Assembly: GCA_964392665.1 (NCBI GenBank)
Contig: CAYMQB010000055.1
Location: 1 to 14,595 of the forward strand
Reading direction: 5' to 3'
From: CAYMQB01 sp964392665
GTDB lineage: Bacteria > Hydrothermota > E44-bin80
DNA length: 14,595 nt
The notes below the pieces were generated by a model, which was given only the letters and a program-made list of their open reading frames with translations, searched no databases and was not told the origin of the DNA. A program made the position numbers and the translations under genes. Positions 5,804-13,695 of this stretch are shown here, one piece after another; the first letter of the stretch is position 1, and each line of letters starts with the position of its first letter.

Positions 5804-8182
5804 TTATTCAATCTTAGGCATATAGGGCATTATGAACAGGATGTTTTCATTTTCGAATACACTGTACCTACCCATATCTGTCACAACATCAAGTATTTCG
5901 TCAGGCAAGTGTGAGTGCAAATCAGAAACCCCGGAGTTTAAAAGACCAAACAGGTTGAAGAATTTATACTTAGGATATATCTCCATTCCGACCTTTGAGT
6001 CTTTGGATATCCCCGCTTTTAATTTCGCAATTCTGATTGCCTCGCTCAAACCACCTATCTCATCGATGAGACCGATACCTTTTGCTTGATTTCCTGTCCA
6101 TATTCTTCCTCTGCCAACTGAATCCACTTTTGCAACTGGAATGTCTCTTCCTTCGGCAACCTTCTCTATAAAGTCAAGATAGAATTCTCTAATGTCAAGT
6201 TGGAGTTTCTCTCGTTCATCATCGGTGAAGGATTTTGTGGCTGAGAACATAGCAGCGCGCTTTCCCCTTTTGTTTGTTTCGAATCTTAAGCCAATTTTCT
6301 TATAGAAATTTTCAAAACTGAATTTTCCGCTTAAAACACCGATTGAACCAGTAATTGTCCCTTCATCGGCAAGAATAATATCTGCTGCACAAGCAATGTA
6401 GTAACCACCAGACCCAGCAACATCCGACATTGAAACTATGAAGGGTTTCCTACTTTTACCTTCCGTGGTTCTCTTAACCTCTCTCCATATTACATCCGAT
6501 GCAAGTCCCGAACCCCCTCCGCTGTCTATCCTTAACACTATGGCTTTAATACTCTTATCCTTTCTTGCAGACCTTATTGCACTGATTATTGTTTTTGAAC
6601 CCATAAGGCTTCCGGCAAGAAAATTGCTGCCACTTTTTCCCGAGACTATATTGCCTGTGGCATATATGATTGCAATTTTGTCTGCTGGTTCTGTTTGCCA
6701 ATCATATACATACGATTTGCTCGAAATGTATTTTTTGAGAGAAACAAGTTTTGTTCGCCCCTTTCTCAACCTCTCCCCTACTTCGTCTTCATACAGCAAC
6801 CTGTCTATGAGATTACGCTCTTTGGCTTGCTTTGCGGAAAAGGGACCCTGGTCTATTAAGTGTTTCAGGTGCTGAACATTCATCCCTCTTGTTTGTGCAA
6901 TAGTCCCGGTTAATTGGTCAAAAAGGTCATCAAGTATTGCGTTTGTAACTTCCTTATGAGCGAGAGTCATACTATCCTGTGTAAAAATATCTGAAGCTGA
7001 CTTGTATTTTCCAATGTGTTCAAGTTCGGCTTCAATCCCGACTTTATCCAGGGTCCCTTTGAAAAATGGAACCTGGGAAAATAAACCCGTAAGGAACAGC
7101 TCACCTGAAGGATTCATAAAGAGTGAATCTGCAACCGTTGCAAGGTAGTAGCCCGTGTTTCCAAGAGTTTGAGCGTAACAGTAAATTGTTTTCCCCTTTT
7201 TCTTGCATTCAGATAAAGCTTTCCTTATTTCCTGCAACTTCGCAAAACCACATTCAGGTCCTTCCATTACTAAATAAATACCTTTTATTTCAGCATCATC
7301 GGCAATTCTTTCAATATTATCAAGTATTTGTTTTAAGGTTGTCTCCCTCTTGGATAAGATACCTGATGGTCTTCTCTCTTCGATGATGTTACCCGAAAGA
7401 GTGAAACTGACCCAATATTGCTTTTTGCTCTTGAGAACTGTTCGATACCTGTCAATGCTAAAGTGCGTTGCTGTTTTCCCGGCAGCAAAATTACCTTTAT
7501 CATCGAAATTGCCGTAACCCATAATCCCGAAATTTCTCAGATTTAATCCCAAACCAACTCCAAAATTATCTTCCGAATAGTGTCCACTGATAGTTATACC
7601 ATTAATAAGTTCCAGGTTAGCACCAAGTGTAAGGTTTAGATCCTCCCCATAATCTATTGTTTCTGTTTTATAGTATGAACCATCGAAAGAAACTGTAAAT
7701 CTGTTTCCAAATGGTCTGACTGCAAAACCCAGGTTATATCGAGGGAACAACTCATCCGGATAGTTAATATCATTTGCAGTAACACCAACGGAAAGAAAGT
7801 TCAAAGGTCTGTAAAGAAAACCCAGGTCCCATTCAGAACCTCTCTTGCTTTTTGTGAACCAGCGATAGCCCGAGCCCAGGTAAAGATTTCTGCCAATTTT
7901 AGTACCCGTTGAGACGGTAAAGGCATTATAATCGTTTTCTCCAGAAAGCAGGCTTGAAAATCCAATTCTACCTGTTCTGAAGTATAGTTGAGTCTCATTT
8001 ACTGCACCATTTGTGTCAAAAGGAGAAATGAGACAACCTTCAAAGGTTCTGCTAAAACCCAATCCTGCGGGGTTTACGATTATTGATAATGCATTGTCCG
8101 TTGTTGCAACGGATTCAAAAGAATGGAGAAATGGAACAGAAAAAAACAGAAAACCGAAAATCATTAAAAATTTTTTCATCAC
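5804..8182 (-). CDS. sppA: Signal peptide peptidase SppA (tandem type) fused to an N-terminal beta-barrel-like domain
   Basis: The peptidase part (about 255-792) is a 67K-type tandem S49 protease that cuts leftover signal peptides. Its catalytic residues are present: K394 in GKYKSASDIF (E. coli K209 position) and S591 in SDVAGSGGYYIA (E. coli S409 position). The loop RIDSGGGS replaces the usual S-P-G-G. The extra N-terminus (residues 22-245) follows a signal peptide and has alternating beta strands ending in aromatic or glycine-rich patterns (NPAGLGFSR, LYLGSGYRWF, YNLGFAVRPFG, ITISGHY), like PorV/FadL-type outer-membrane barrels. If correct, the protease would sit at the outer membrane rather than the inner membrane. 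Residue numbers count from the GTG at 8182; ATG 8179, five bases after GGAG, is the better start and gives 791 residues. First gene of the sppA-uvrC-DUF3108 operon. Catalytic assignment is strong; the barrel call is moderate. Confidence 0.93.
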   Translation of the reverse strand: MMKKFLMIFGFLFFSVPFLHSFESVATTDNALSIIVNPAGLGFSRTFEGCLISPFDTNGAVNETQLYFRTGRIGFSSLLSGENDYNAFTVSTGTKIGRNLYLGSGYRWFTKSKRGSEWDLGFLYRPLNFLSVGVTANDINYPDELFPRYNLGFAVRPFGNRFTVSFDGSYYKTETIDYGEDLNLTLGANLELINGITISGHYSEDNFGVGLGLNLRNFGIMGYGNFDDKGNFAAGKTATHFSIDRYRTVLKSKKQYWVSFTLSGNIIEERRPSGILSKRETTLKQILDNIERIADDAEIKGIYLVMEGPECGFAKLQEIRKALSECKKKGKTIYCYAQTLGNTGYYLATVADSLFMNPSGELFLTGLFSQVPFFKGTLDKVGIEAELEHIGKYKSASDIFTQDSMTLAHKEVTNAILDDLFDQLTGTIAQTRGMNVQHLKHLIDQGPFSAKQAKERNLIDRLLYEDEVGERLRKGRTKLVSLKKYISSKSYVYDWQTEPADKIAIIYATGNIVSGKSGSNFLAGSLMGSKTIISAIRSARKDKSIKAIVLRIDSGGGSGLASDVIWREVKRTTEGKSRKPFIVSMSDVAGSGGYYIACAADIILADEGTITGSIGVLSGKFSFENFYKKIGLRFETNKRGKRAAMFSATKSFTDDEREKLQLDIREFYLDFIEKVAEGRDIPVAKVDSVGRGRIWTGNQAKGIGLIDEIGGLSEAIRIAKLKAGISKDSKVGMEIYPKYKFFNLFGLLNSGVSDLHSHLPDEILDVVTDMGRYSVFENENILFIMPYMPKIE

Positions 8183-8312
8183 TACTCCTTTTTTTCAAGT
8201 TTTCCTAAATCTACCATACTATTTTTGCGGTTACTTTCTGAAAAATGCTATCCTGAGTCCTTAACGTTATTAATGCGTTTCCCGAATTTACGGAATTTAC
8301 TTTGGAAATGTA

Positions 8313-8333
8313 ATTCTGAATTCATTTCAGAAT
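8313..8333. repeat. Palindromic unit (ATTCTGAA, 5-nt loop, TTCAGAAT)
   Basis: An 8-bp perfect inverted repeat lies in the spacer upstream of sppA. Together with the neighbouring unit at 8346-8366 it shares a CTGAA...TTCAG core, as though both belong to one degenerate family. No coding potential is seen. Confidence 0.5.
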
Positions 8334-8345
8334 CTGAAACCATAG

Positions 8346-8366
8346 ATGCTGAACCAAGTTCAGCAT
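8346..8366. repeat. Palindromic unit (ATGCTGAAC CAA GTTCAGCAT)
   Basis: A perfect 9-bp inverted repeat with a 3-nt centre, flanked by AG and GACA. Strings of the type GTCATGCTGAACTTGG recur in many bacterial genomes as dispersed palindromic elements; here only one copy of this exact form is present. It has no T-tract on either side, so it is not a clear terminator. Confidence 0.55.
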
Positions 8367-8466
8367 GACATAACCCGCTTTGTTTACGTAATGAAATAGA
8401 AAAATGTTTTTCCATAATCTTATTCCTATGGGTTTGCCCACTTGAAATGATAAAAGACCATTTGTT

Positions 8467-9588
8467 TTACCATCTCAAAAGGGCTGCGATGCCGCCCACA
8501 CTGTCAAGTTCCTTGCTTGTCTTAATGAATTTGACTTCACCATTCTGATTCCACAGATTTTCTATGATTTCATCGATTATGTCGGGAACCTTAACCACCT
8601 TTTTACCGCAAAAATCGCACTTTGCAATTTGTTTTAGATACGGCGTCTCACAATTAGAACAGATGAAACCTGGAACAACCAAATTGGTTTTAACCAGTAA
8701 CGTGTGAATTCTTGTCTGTCTTAGCATTTTAACTATATCCGAAAATCCGCTTGAAACCAAATGCTTCTTCCCTTTTCTATCAAGAAATAGCTTGAGATAT
8801 TTCATTGATTGTTTGGTTTCGAAGTTGTTAATGATTTTTTGAGCCGATGAATGTATTTCGCTTACCGGATCATCCAGACTTCCCTGAACCTGTGCGACTA
8901 TGATTTTCTGTAAAGAACTGTGCAACATATGTTTGAATGAATGAAGCGCCTCCAATGAACCACCTATTATTAGATGGTCAAACTTTTCTACCTTATAAAG
9001 TTCATGTATAATATCACTTATATTCTTTAAGTGCTTTGCAGAACGGTTCTTAATGTGTCTTTGAAATCTGGATTGAGACCACCCGCCCTGCTTGTGCTTC
9101 CCGGGCACTGCTTCGTCCAAAATCTCATTTCTTTCATTCATTACCCCTGTATATATGCTAAATAATCTTGCTCTCTTGCTGTCTACGTAAACAATAAAGT
9201 ATTTTTCGTTTTCCTCAAGAAATCTAACGAGGGGTCTTGTATATGGGTCTCTATCAATGATAAATCTGCTCCTCACTCTTCTCGGCAGAGTATGCACCTG
9301 CCACAATCCCAATCCTGTTGATGCAAATACTGCAATGGACTTTGATTTGTGCACATACTCATATTCTATGAAATCGTTGATTTTCTGACAATCCTTGGCT
9401 ATGAGTTTTCTCTGGTTATCGTCGAATTTGGAAAGATGGGATGTTCCCTGCTTTATAAGGCTTTTGGCAAGAGTTTTATACTGCTTCTGAGAGCTAAGTG
9501 CTGGACTGATTCCTAAGTATAGGCTAAGAATGGGATACTTTTCAGAAGAGGTCTTCATCAATTTCTGAATTTGTTTTACCGTTATCAT
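8467..9588 (-). CDS. Bacterial archaeo-eukaryotic-type release factor (eRF1/Vms1-like)
   Basis: The 373-residue product resembles the bacterial relatives of eRF1 and Vms1 (baeRF/VLRF1 group), which hydrolyse peptidyl-tRNA and are proposed to act in termination or in rescue of stalled ribosomes. The key motif is GGWSQSRFQRH (168-178), which stands where eRF1 has GGQ; Q172 would be the catalytic glutamine. A middle domain (FIVYVDSKRARLFSIYTG, 131-148) and an L7Ae-like domain (DHLIIGGSLEALHSF, 204-218) follow, then a zinc-ribbon-like C310/C313/C324/C327 set. A near-consensus promoter and AGGAGG eight bases before the ATG support the start. It is transcribed away from the coiled-coil gene at 9765, and the two share a 176-bp intergenic region. 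Assignment rests on motif order. Whether it has standard release activity cannot be told. Confidence 0.83.
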   Translation of the reverse strand: MITVKQIQKLMKTSSEKYPILSLYLGISPALSSQKQYKTLAKSLIKQGTSHLSKFDDNQRKLIAKDCQKINDFIEYEYVHKSKSIAVFASTGLGLWQVHTLPRRVRSRFIIDRDPYTRPLVRFLEENEKYFIVYVDSKRARLFSIYTGVMNERNEILDEAVPGKHKQGGWSQSRFQRHIKNRSAKHLKNISDIIHELYKVEKFDHLIIGGSLEALHSFKHMLHSSLQKIIVAQVQGSLDDPVSEIHSSAQKIINNFETKQSMKYLKLFLDRKGKKHLVSSGFSDIVKMLRQTRIHTLLVKTNLVVPGFICSNCETPYLKQIAKCDFCGKKVVKVPDIIDEIIENLWNQNGEVKFIKTSKELDSVGGIAALLRW

Positions 9589-9654
9589 TAAATTACCCTC
9601 CTAAAGTGCTTTACATAGTTTTTATTGATTGATAAATCCTTACCATACATTCTT

Positions 9655-9682
9655 ATTATAGTAAACTTTTTCCAAAAGTCAA
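9655..9682 (-). promoter_or_regulatory. Sigma70-type promoter of the release factor gene
   Basis: On the minus strand TTGACT (9682-9677), a 16-bp spacer and a perfect TATAAT (9660-9655) precede the gene. The start point near 9648 gives a leader of about 60 nt. The plus-strand gene must use the other half of this 176-bp spacer; only a weak TTGAAT (9714) with a poor -10 is seen there. Confidence 0.7.
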
Positions 9683-9764
9683 CAGGTTTTTGAAAATTTA
9701 TTTTAAAAAGTAATTGAATTTTCTCCTTATTTATGTTACTGTAATTTAAAATAAAGGAGGATCT

Positions 9765-10835
9765 ATGTATCAAAGAGACGAACAGAAAGTGGGGAACTAC
9801 AGAACAAAATTGTCTTCAATTCAAAGTGACATAACGAACCTTAAAAGGAAATATCTTTTCGATGATGTTTTCGGGAATATTCGCGACATTGAAAGGAAAC
9901 TCGTTGGAATTGAGAATGGAATAAGAACCATACGGCAAAAAGGTTTTGTTTACGGAAATGAATGGGATAAAATGGTATCCGACTACAAAGGAGAATTCCC
10001 GCGAATCAAGTCAAGCATTCAAACGGAATCAAATAATATAGCAAATGTTCACTCATTTACTTTGAACCAGATGCTCTCTGAAATAAACTCAATTAGTTCG
10101 GATTTTGAAAGGAATCCTACAAATTACTATTCACATGTCGATTCGATGGAATCAAGAATTTCTCCCATCAAATCACTAATAGAAGATGCAGGTAACAAGT
10201 TGAAAACAATGATAGAGCCTATGGAAGAGAAATTGGATGTATTGGATAAAAGGATAAAGAGAATCGATAATGGTTTCGAGCACATTGAAAAAGCTTCTTT
10301 TAAGCTGTTGAAAGGTGAAAGCCTTGTAGATGCCTGGGATGCCCAGTATCTAAAAGAACGGAAAAAAGGACCAAAAGGTATCATTTTTTTGACCGATAAA
10401 AGATTCAGATTCGAGCAGAATGAAGATGTTGTTGTATCAAGACGATTTCTTGTAGTAACGAAAAAAGAACACAGACGGAAATTACTTATCGATGAACCTG
10501 TTGGTTTAATAGCCTCATCCAGAGACAGTGAAAAAGGTTTCTTTCTTGCCCGTAAGGAGATGCTGAATTTACAATTCGAACAGGGTGCAAAACTAAGAAA
10601 GGCAAGCTTCAGAACAAGTATCGATTCGAAGCAGGTCGATGATATTCTTGATTCAGTAATAACCGGAGGAATATCATCTACTATGACAAGTGAAGCTACT
10701 AAAAAGGAAAAGCAAGAAAAGCCACTTCCTAAAATAGACAAATGCCCCGCCTGTGGAGCAAGTTTCACCAAACCGATCGTCAAGGGAATGACTCATATAA
10801 AATGTGAATATTGCGGGAAAGTAGTGTATTTTTAG
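9765..10835 (+). CDS. Coiled-coil protein with PH/GRAM-like domain and C-terminal zinc ribbon
   Basis: The 356-residue product has no signal peptide or membrane segment, so it is probably cytosolic. Residues 1-175 are charged and helical with heptad-like spacing (LDVLDKRIKRIDNGFEHIEK), likely coiled coils. Residues about 180-300 include LLKGESLVDAWDAQYLKERK and KGIIFLTDKRFRFEQ, the pattern of GRAM or bacterial PH-like domains. A lysine/glutamate-rich linker (310-325) leads to a zinc ribbon with C327xxC330 and C347xxC350. I do not recognise a named family; a scaffold or regulator that binds nucleic acid, protein or lipid is possible. The start has AAAGGAGG four bases before ATG. It is the only plus-strand gene in the window, divergent from a release factor that also ends in a four-cysteine ribbon, which hints at a shared task but does not prove it. 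Confidence 0.8.
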   Translation: MYQRDEQKVGNYRTKLSSIQSDITNLKRKYLFDDVFGNIRDIERKLVGIENGIRTIRQKGFVYGNEWDKMVSDYKGEFPRIKSSIQTESNNIANVHSFTLNQMLSEINSISSDFERNPTNYYSHVDSMESRISPIKSLIEDAGNKLKTMIEPMEEKLDVLDKRIKRIDNGFEHIEKASFKLLKGESLVDAWDAQYLKERKKGPKGIIFLTDKRFRFEQNEDVVVSRRFLVVTKKEHRRKLLIDEPVGLIASSRDSEKGFFLARKEMLNLQFEQGAKLRKASFRTSIDSKQVDDILDSVITGGISSTMTSEATKKEKQEKPLPKIDKCPACGASFTKPIVKGMTHIKCEYCGKVVYF

Positions 10836-10869
10836 AAAAGTAAATGAAAACATTTGTATGATTCTGTTC

Positions 10870-11688
10870 TTAATTGTCAAATAGCCAGGAAAGATATTCC
10901 TTATTTTTCCAGTTTATCAATGAAATCCCGATACCTGAATAATGCGCTATTATATTTTGGGTATATGATTCAAGTATTTTACCCGCTTTATCGAAGTCCT
11001 CATCTTTTTCATAGAAGAAATATTTGGCTGGCATATCATAGTAATGTCCGTCACTTGAACAAGGATAGGGAATTTTACCGGAATTAGGAAATTGAAACTG
11101 TTCGAGATTGACTTCGCTTAATAAAGTATCCAGAAAATCCTCGCATATCCATGAGGTTTCCGTAGTCGTTCCACACAGGTAAACAAGTGAATTAGGTGGA
11201 TAACGCCAGAACTGATAAAACTTAGGTTTAGTAAATTCTGGTGACACATTCCCAGAAATCTTAATGGAGGAATCGGTAACAGTGAGAACATATGCATCTA
11301 CAACACCTTTGTAGGTAAAATAGAGTGAATACTCTCCTTCAGGAATATCCAAAAATGATGTATAATGGGCAGGTCCCAAAGCAGTAAGACAAATCTCAGG
11401 AATATATATACCCAAAAAATCAACTGAAACTATATTACCATCCACTATTACGTCACATATTATTGACCAGTTACAGCAGGGGTATATTTTCTCTGTGACC
11501 ATCGATAGCATTATACTTGGTTCACTAATTGAGCTATAGTCTCGATAGCCTTCCTTGACACTGAATATTATATTGCCTTCTATCGGTTTGGATTCCTCGG
11601 ATTTGAAAATGCTGCAACCCAGAAAAACGAAAAGAGAAGAGGCAAATAAGAAAAGAAACAAATTTTTTATTTTAAATAAGGTTTTCAT
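10870..11688 (-). CDS. Cysteine-rich lipoprotein of unknown function
   Basis: The 272-residue product has a lipoprotein signal peptide with lipobox VFLGC; C25 would be lipidated after cleavage. Seven more cysteines (71, 72, 78, 100, 172, 182, 210) suggest disulfides in an exported domain. Residues about 35-150 look beta-rich (IIFSVKEGY, GEYSLYFTYKG, YVLTVTDSSIKISG), like a carboxypeptidase-regulatory or similar Ig-like sandwich. The C-terminal third (EKDEDFDKAGKILESY) may be helical. I cannot assign a family. The start is supported by AGGGGG five bases before ATG 11688. It converges with the coiled-coil gene across a 34-bp gap that holds no clear terminator. Confidence 0.75.
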   Translation of the reverse strand: MKTLFKIKNLFLFLFASSLFVFLGCSIFKSEESKPIEGNIIFSVKEGYRDYSSISEPSIMLSMVTEKIYPCCNWSIICDVIVDGNIVSVDFLGIYIPEICLTALGPAHYTSFLDIPEGEYSLYFTYKGVVDAYVLTVTDSSIKISGNVSPEFTKPKFYQFWRYPPNSLVYLCGTTTETSWICEDFLDTLLSEVNLEQFQFPNSGKIPYPCSSDGHYYDMPAKYFFYEKDEDFDKAGKILESYTQNIIAHYSGIGISLINWKNKEYLSWLFDN

Positions 11689-11750
11689 CTTTTCCCCCTA
11701 TCATGCGATTTCACAAAGTCATTCCCTGTTATTATTGATTTTCTCTATAC

Positions 11751-12119
11751 TCACTCGTTCATTTTAATTCGATTAGTATACGTATTTTTACTTTTTATCC
11801 TTTTTCTATAAGCAACTACAATAGCAATCAAATATGCAATAAAAACAACCGCCCATCCATATTGTATGTTTCTACCTGCTTGATAATAAAAATAACTCGA
11901 CAAACCTGCAAAAGTTGCATTTATAATATTTAAAATAAGGTTTGTGTTAAATGGATGTTTTTTTTCGAAAAAAGAAGCACCTATGTTTAATATAGCGACC
12001 AAAATACTTGAAACTCCAATAAATATTAAATTGTTCTCTAAACAATCAATGCCACTTGCAAAAAATGCAACTCCTGTAAGAATAAGAAATATTTTAGGAT
12101 TTTTCTTTCTTATTTCCAT
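11751..12119 (-). CDS. Small four-helix membrane protein, unknown function
   Basis: The 122-residue product has four hydrophobic segments (about 9-25, 27-48, 62-80, 88-105) and a basic C-terminus (YRKRIKSKNTYTNRIK). No motif identifies a family. AGGAAACA precedes the ATG, a passable but weak ribosome-binding site. A TTGAAA/TATAAA pair lies so close to the ATG (12159-12132) that it would leave almost no leader, so I do not call it a promoter. It follows another small membrane protein gene on the same strand and lies at the left end of the cassette-like region. It may be a cassette gene or the first host gene. Confidence 0.65.
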   Translation of the reverse strand: MEIRKKNPKIFLILTGVAFFASGIDCLENNLIFIGVSSILVAILNIGASFFEKKHPFNTNLILNIINATFAGLSSYFYYQAGRNIQYGWAVVFIAYLIAIVVAYRKRIKSKNTYTNRIKMNE

Positions 12120-12186
12120 TGTTTCCTACCTTTTATAAAAAACATTTAAGAATTTTCAATTCAAAAGTTTATCCTTTATTTAACTT

Positions 12187-12579
12187 TTATTTCAAAGTAA
12201 TTAGTTCAAAAGTCACAATTGCCAATATTGCTCCTAATCCGCTTGCTATAATATCATAATAGTTACAAATTTTACTTACTCCCCACAAAGGCTTTAGTTC
12301 TTCAATCGCCATCAATAGAAATGCCATAAAAGAACCCATATAGACAATAAGACGTCCATATTTTGGTGCTTTTATAATAACTGCATTCATAAAAAAAATA
12401 CTAACAATATATGCAGCAATAAAATTCGGAAAACTTCCGGTTAAAATCTTCATAATTGGCGTATGACTATATAACGGTCTTATAATTTCCTTATTCAAAG
12501 AGATTAGTCCAAATAATAAAGCAAACAAAAACAAATTAACAACTATAATTTTCTTTTTGTTATTCATTTCATTTTTCAT
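12187..12579 (-). CDS. Small membrane protein, VanZ-like topology
   Basis: The 130-residue product has about four hydrophobic segments (9-27, 48-68, 76-92, 105-127). The end, YYDIIASGLGAILAIV (107-122), resembles the D-x-x-A-x-x-x-G segment of VanZ-like and related Bacteroidota membrane proteins, but the family link is weak. Upstream of the ATG at 12579 there is no Shine-Dalgarno (AAACCAA only), unlike the left-hand genes, and a second ATG is at 12567. The gene lies just after (in minus-strand order) the attC-like site at 12639-12768. The unlike translation signal fits acquisition from an SD-poor donor such as Bacteroidota; this is inference. Confidence 0.65.
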   Translation of the reverse strand: MKNEMNNKKKIIVVNLFLFALLFGLISLNKEIIRPLYSHTPIMKILTGSFPNFIAAYIVSIFFMNAVIIKAPKYGRLIVYMGSFMAFLLMAIEELKPLWGVSKICNYYDIIASGLGAILAIVTFELITLK

Positions 12580-12638
12580 TTGGTTTAATATAACTTAATT
12601 CAGTTGTGTTCACATTTTCATTCGTTTTTTCTAATAGG

Positions 12639-12768
12639 GCATAACGGTCTCGGGATAACGAAGTAGGATGCTTTTAAATATCGTAAACATTTTAACTGAA
12701 CATATTCTCTACAATGTTTATAAATTGTTAAAGCAATCATCACCAATTTCGTTTATCCCGTGTTAGCC
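12639..12768 (-). repeat. attC-like imperfect palindrome 1 (recombination-site candidate)
   Basis: This 130-bp site follows the CPBP gene stop by 8 bp. Ends: GCATAAC (12639-12645) and GTTAGCC (12762-12768), close to the integron boxes RYYYAAC and GTTRRRY with one mismatch each. Inner arms: CGGGATAACGAA (12651-12662) pairs with TTCGTTTATCCCG (12748-12760), with one bulged base as in attC sites. A second inner pair is TAAACATT (12684-12691) with AATGTTTA (12713-12720), and GCTTT/AAAGC pairs between. The unpaired spacers at the ends are unequal (5 and 1 nt), unlike a textbook attC. An alternative is some other hairpin-forming transposable end. Confidence 0.55.
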
Positions 12769-12776
12769 GTATTCAT

Positions 12777-13667
12777 TCAAAGACCAAGCTTTGTGATTAC
12801 AGAAAACAAATTATTCAAACCATCCACTCCTGAGTGTACAAATACACAGGGGATCAAATTCCTTGTTCTTTCCCAGAGTACTCCAAACATAATTCCCATA
12901 AATGTCTGCAAAAAGAATGCTCTGCAAAAAGCTTCCACGATTGTTATTCCGGGGTACCATTGCATAATACCATGAATATGACCTAACCCGAAAATAAGTG
13001 AAGTAATTAAAACTCCGCTAATACTTGATTTTAATAAATATGATATCCTGGTTTGAATAAATGCTCTGAAAAAAAATTCTTCCGAAAAGCCCGACATCAG
13101 AAAATAGTAAATAAAAGATGAAAATAGTCCGATTCCAACCTGCTGAGCGCCATACTTTCCGCTAAGAATTTCACTACCTGTATTACCAACAAAAAAAGCG
13201 CTTGGAATAGCCAATGCCAGAAAAATAATAAAACCGACCCAAAGATTTTTTTTCCATTCTTTGCTTTTAAGACCCATGGACGCCAGTGAATTCTTTCGAA
13301 ACTTCAAAAATAGAAAAGGTAAACCTACGAATATTATTGTTTTCTTTATAATCATTCCAATATTCCATTTATCTCCAAAGTCAATTTTTGGCAAAGGTAG
13401 ATAATCCCAGATAATAAGAATCAGGAGCCCAATTATAAGTTCAAATCCGGGCCTTTTAATTTTGATATCCTGAATTGTTATCTTTTTTGTCAGATCAACT
13501 ATCCACCAGCAAAGGAATAATATACCAATGCTTAAACCGATATAAGTTAATGCGTTTTCCGGTTCATTTAAGAAAACTAACACAAGCGCAAAAATATAAA
13601 TTGCAATAAAAACTAATACTGTCGGTGTTTTCAAGTCTTCTTTTTTAAAAAACACTTCTTGATTCAT
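12777..13667 (-). CDS. CPBP family intramembrane metalloprotease
   Basis: The product belongs to the CAAX-protease/bacteriocin-processing (CPBP) family of integral membrane proteases. Numbering from ATG 13667 gives 296 residues with about eight hydrophobic segments. The diagnostic motifs are all present: SEEFFFRAFIQ with E196, E197 and R201; FGLGH with H230; and HSGVDGLNN with H278 and D282. These form the metal or catalytic site. Substrate unknown; family members act in immunity to bacteriocins, prenyl-protein processing or stress. An in-frame TTG at 13682 could add five residues, but GAGGTT nine bases before ATG 13667 favours the ATG. It is bracketed by the two attC-like sites, so gene plus following site would form one cassette-sized unit of about 1 kb. 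Confidence 0.9.
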   Translation of the reverse strand: MNQEVFFKKEDLKTPTVLVFIAIYIFALVLVFLNEPENALTYIGLSIGILFLCWWIVDLTKKITIQDIKIKRPGFELIIGLLILIIWDYLPLPKIDFGDKWNIGMIIKKTIIFVGLPFLFLKFRKNSLASMGLKSKEWKKNLWVGFIIFLALAIPSAFFVGNTGSEILSGKYGAQQVGIGLFSSFIYYFLMSGFSEEFFFRAFIQTRISYLLKSSISGVLITSLIFGLGHIHGIMQWYPGITIVEAFCRAFFLQTFMGIMFGVLWERTRNLIPCVFVHSGVDGLNNLFSVITKLGL

Positions 13668-13695
13668 TATTTTTAACCTCAATTAAAATTATTGC

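Larger units (their letters stand above)
8183..8466. other. Palindrome-rich intergenic spacer
   Basis: This 284-bp spacer lies between the release-factor gene stop and the sppA start, both on the minus strand. It contains the two palindromes above, a partial third motif (TATCCTGAGTCC near 8250) and the sppA ribosome-binding site (GGAG at about 8184-8188). No convincing promoter hexamer pair was found; TAGATT near 8210 is a weak -10 candidate. I see no gene. Confidence 0.55.

Noticed and set aside
6438..6875. 145-codon plus-strand frame within sppA
   Set aside because: It lies fully opposite the catalytic part of SppA, whose motifs prove the minus-strand frame; no start signal is seen.
9588..9773. 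61-codon minus-strand frame in the divergent spacer
   Set aside because: It covers the release-factor promoter and ribosome-binding site and overlaps the start of the plus gene; the product has no recognisable feature.
10127..10783. 218-codon open frame on the minus strand opposite the coiled-coil gene
   Set aside because: It is a shadow: the plus-strand frame has a strong Shine-Dalgarno, clear domain order and a zinc ribbon, while the antisense product is S/F/L-rich without any motif or ribosome-binding site.
10836..10869. Possible bidirectional terminator between the convergent genes
   Set aside because: Only a 4-bp AATG/CATT stem is found; too weak to call.
12132..12159. TTGAAA-N16-TATAAA as promoter of the 122-residue membrane protein
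   Set aside because: It would start transcription only a few bases before the ATG and inside the ribosome-binding site; likely chance in A+T-rich DNA.
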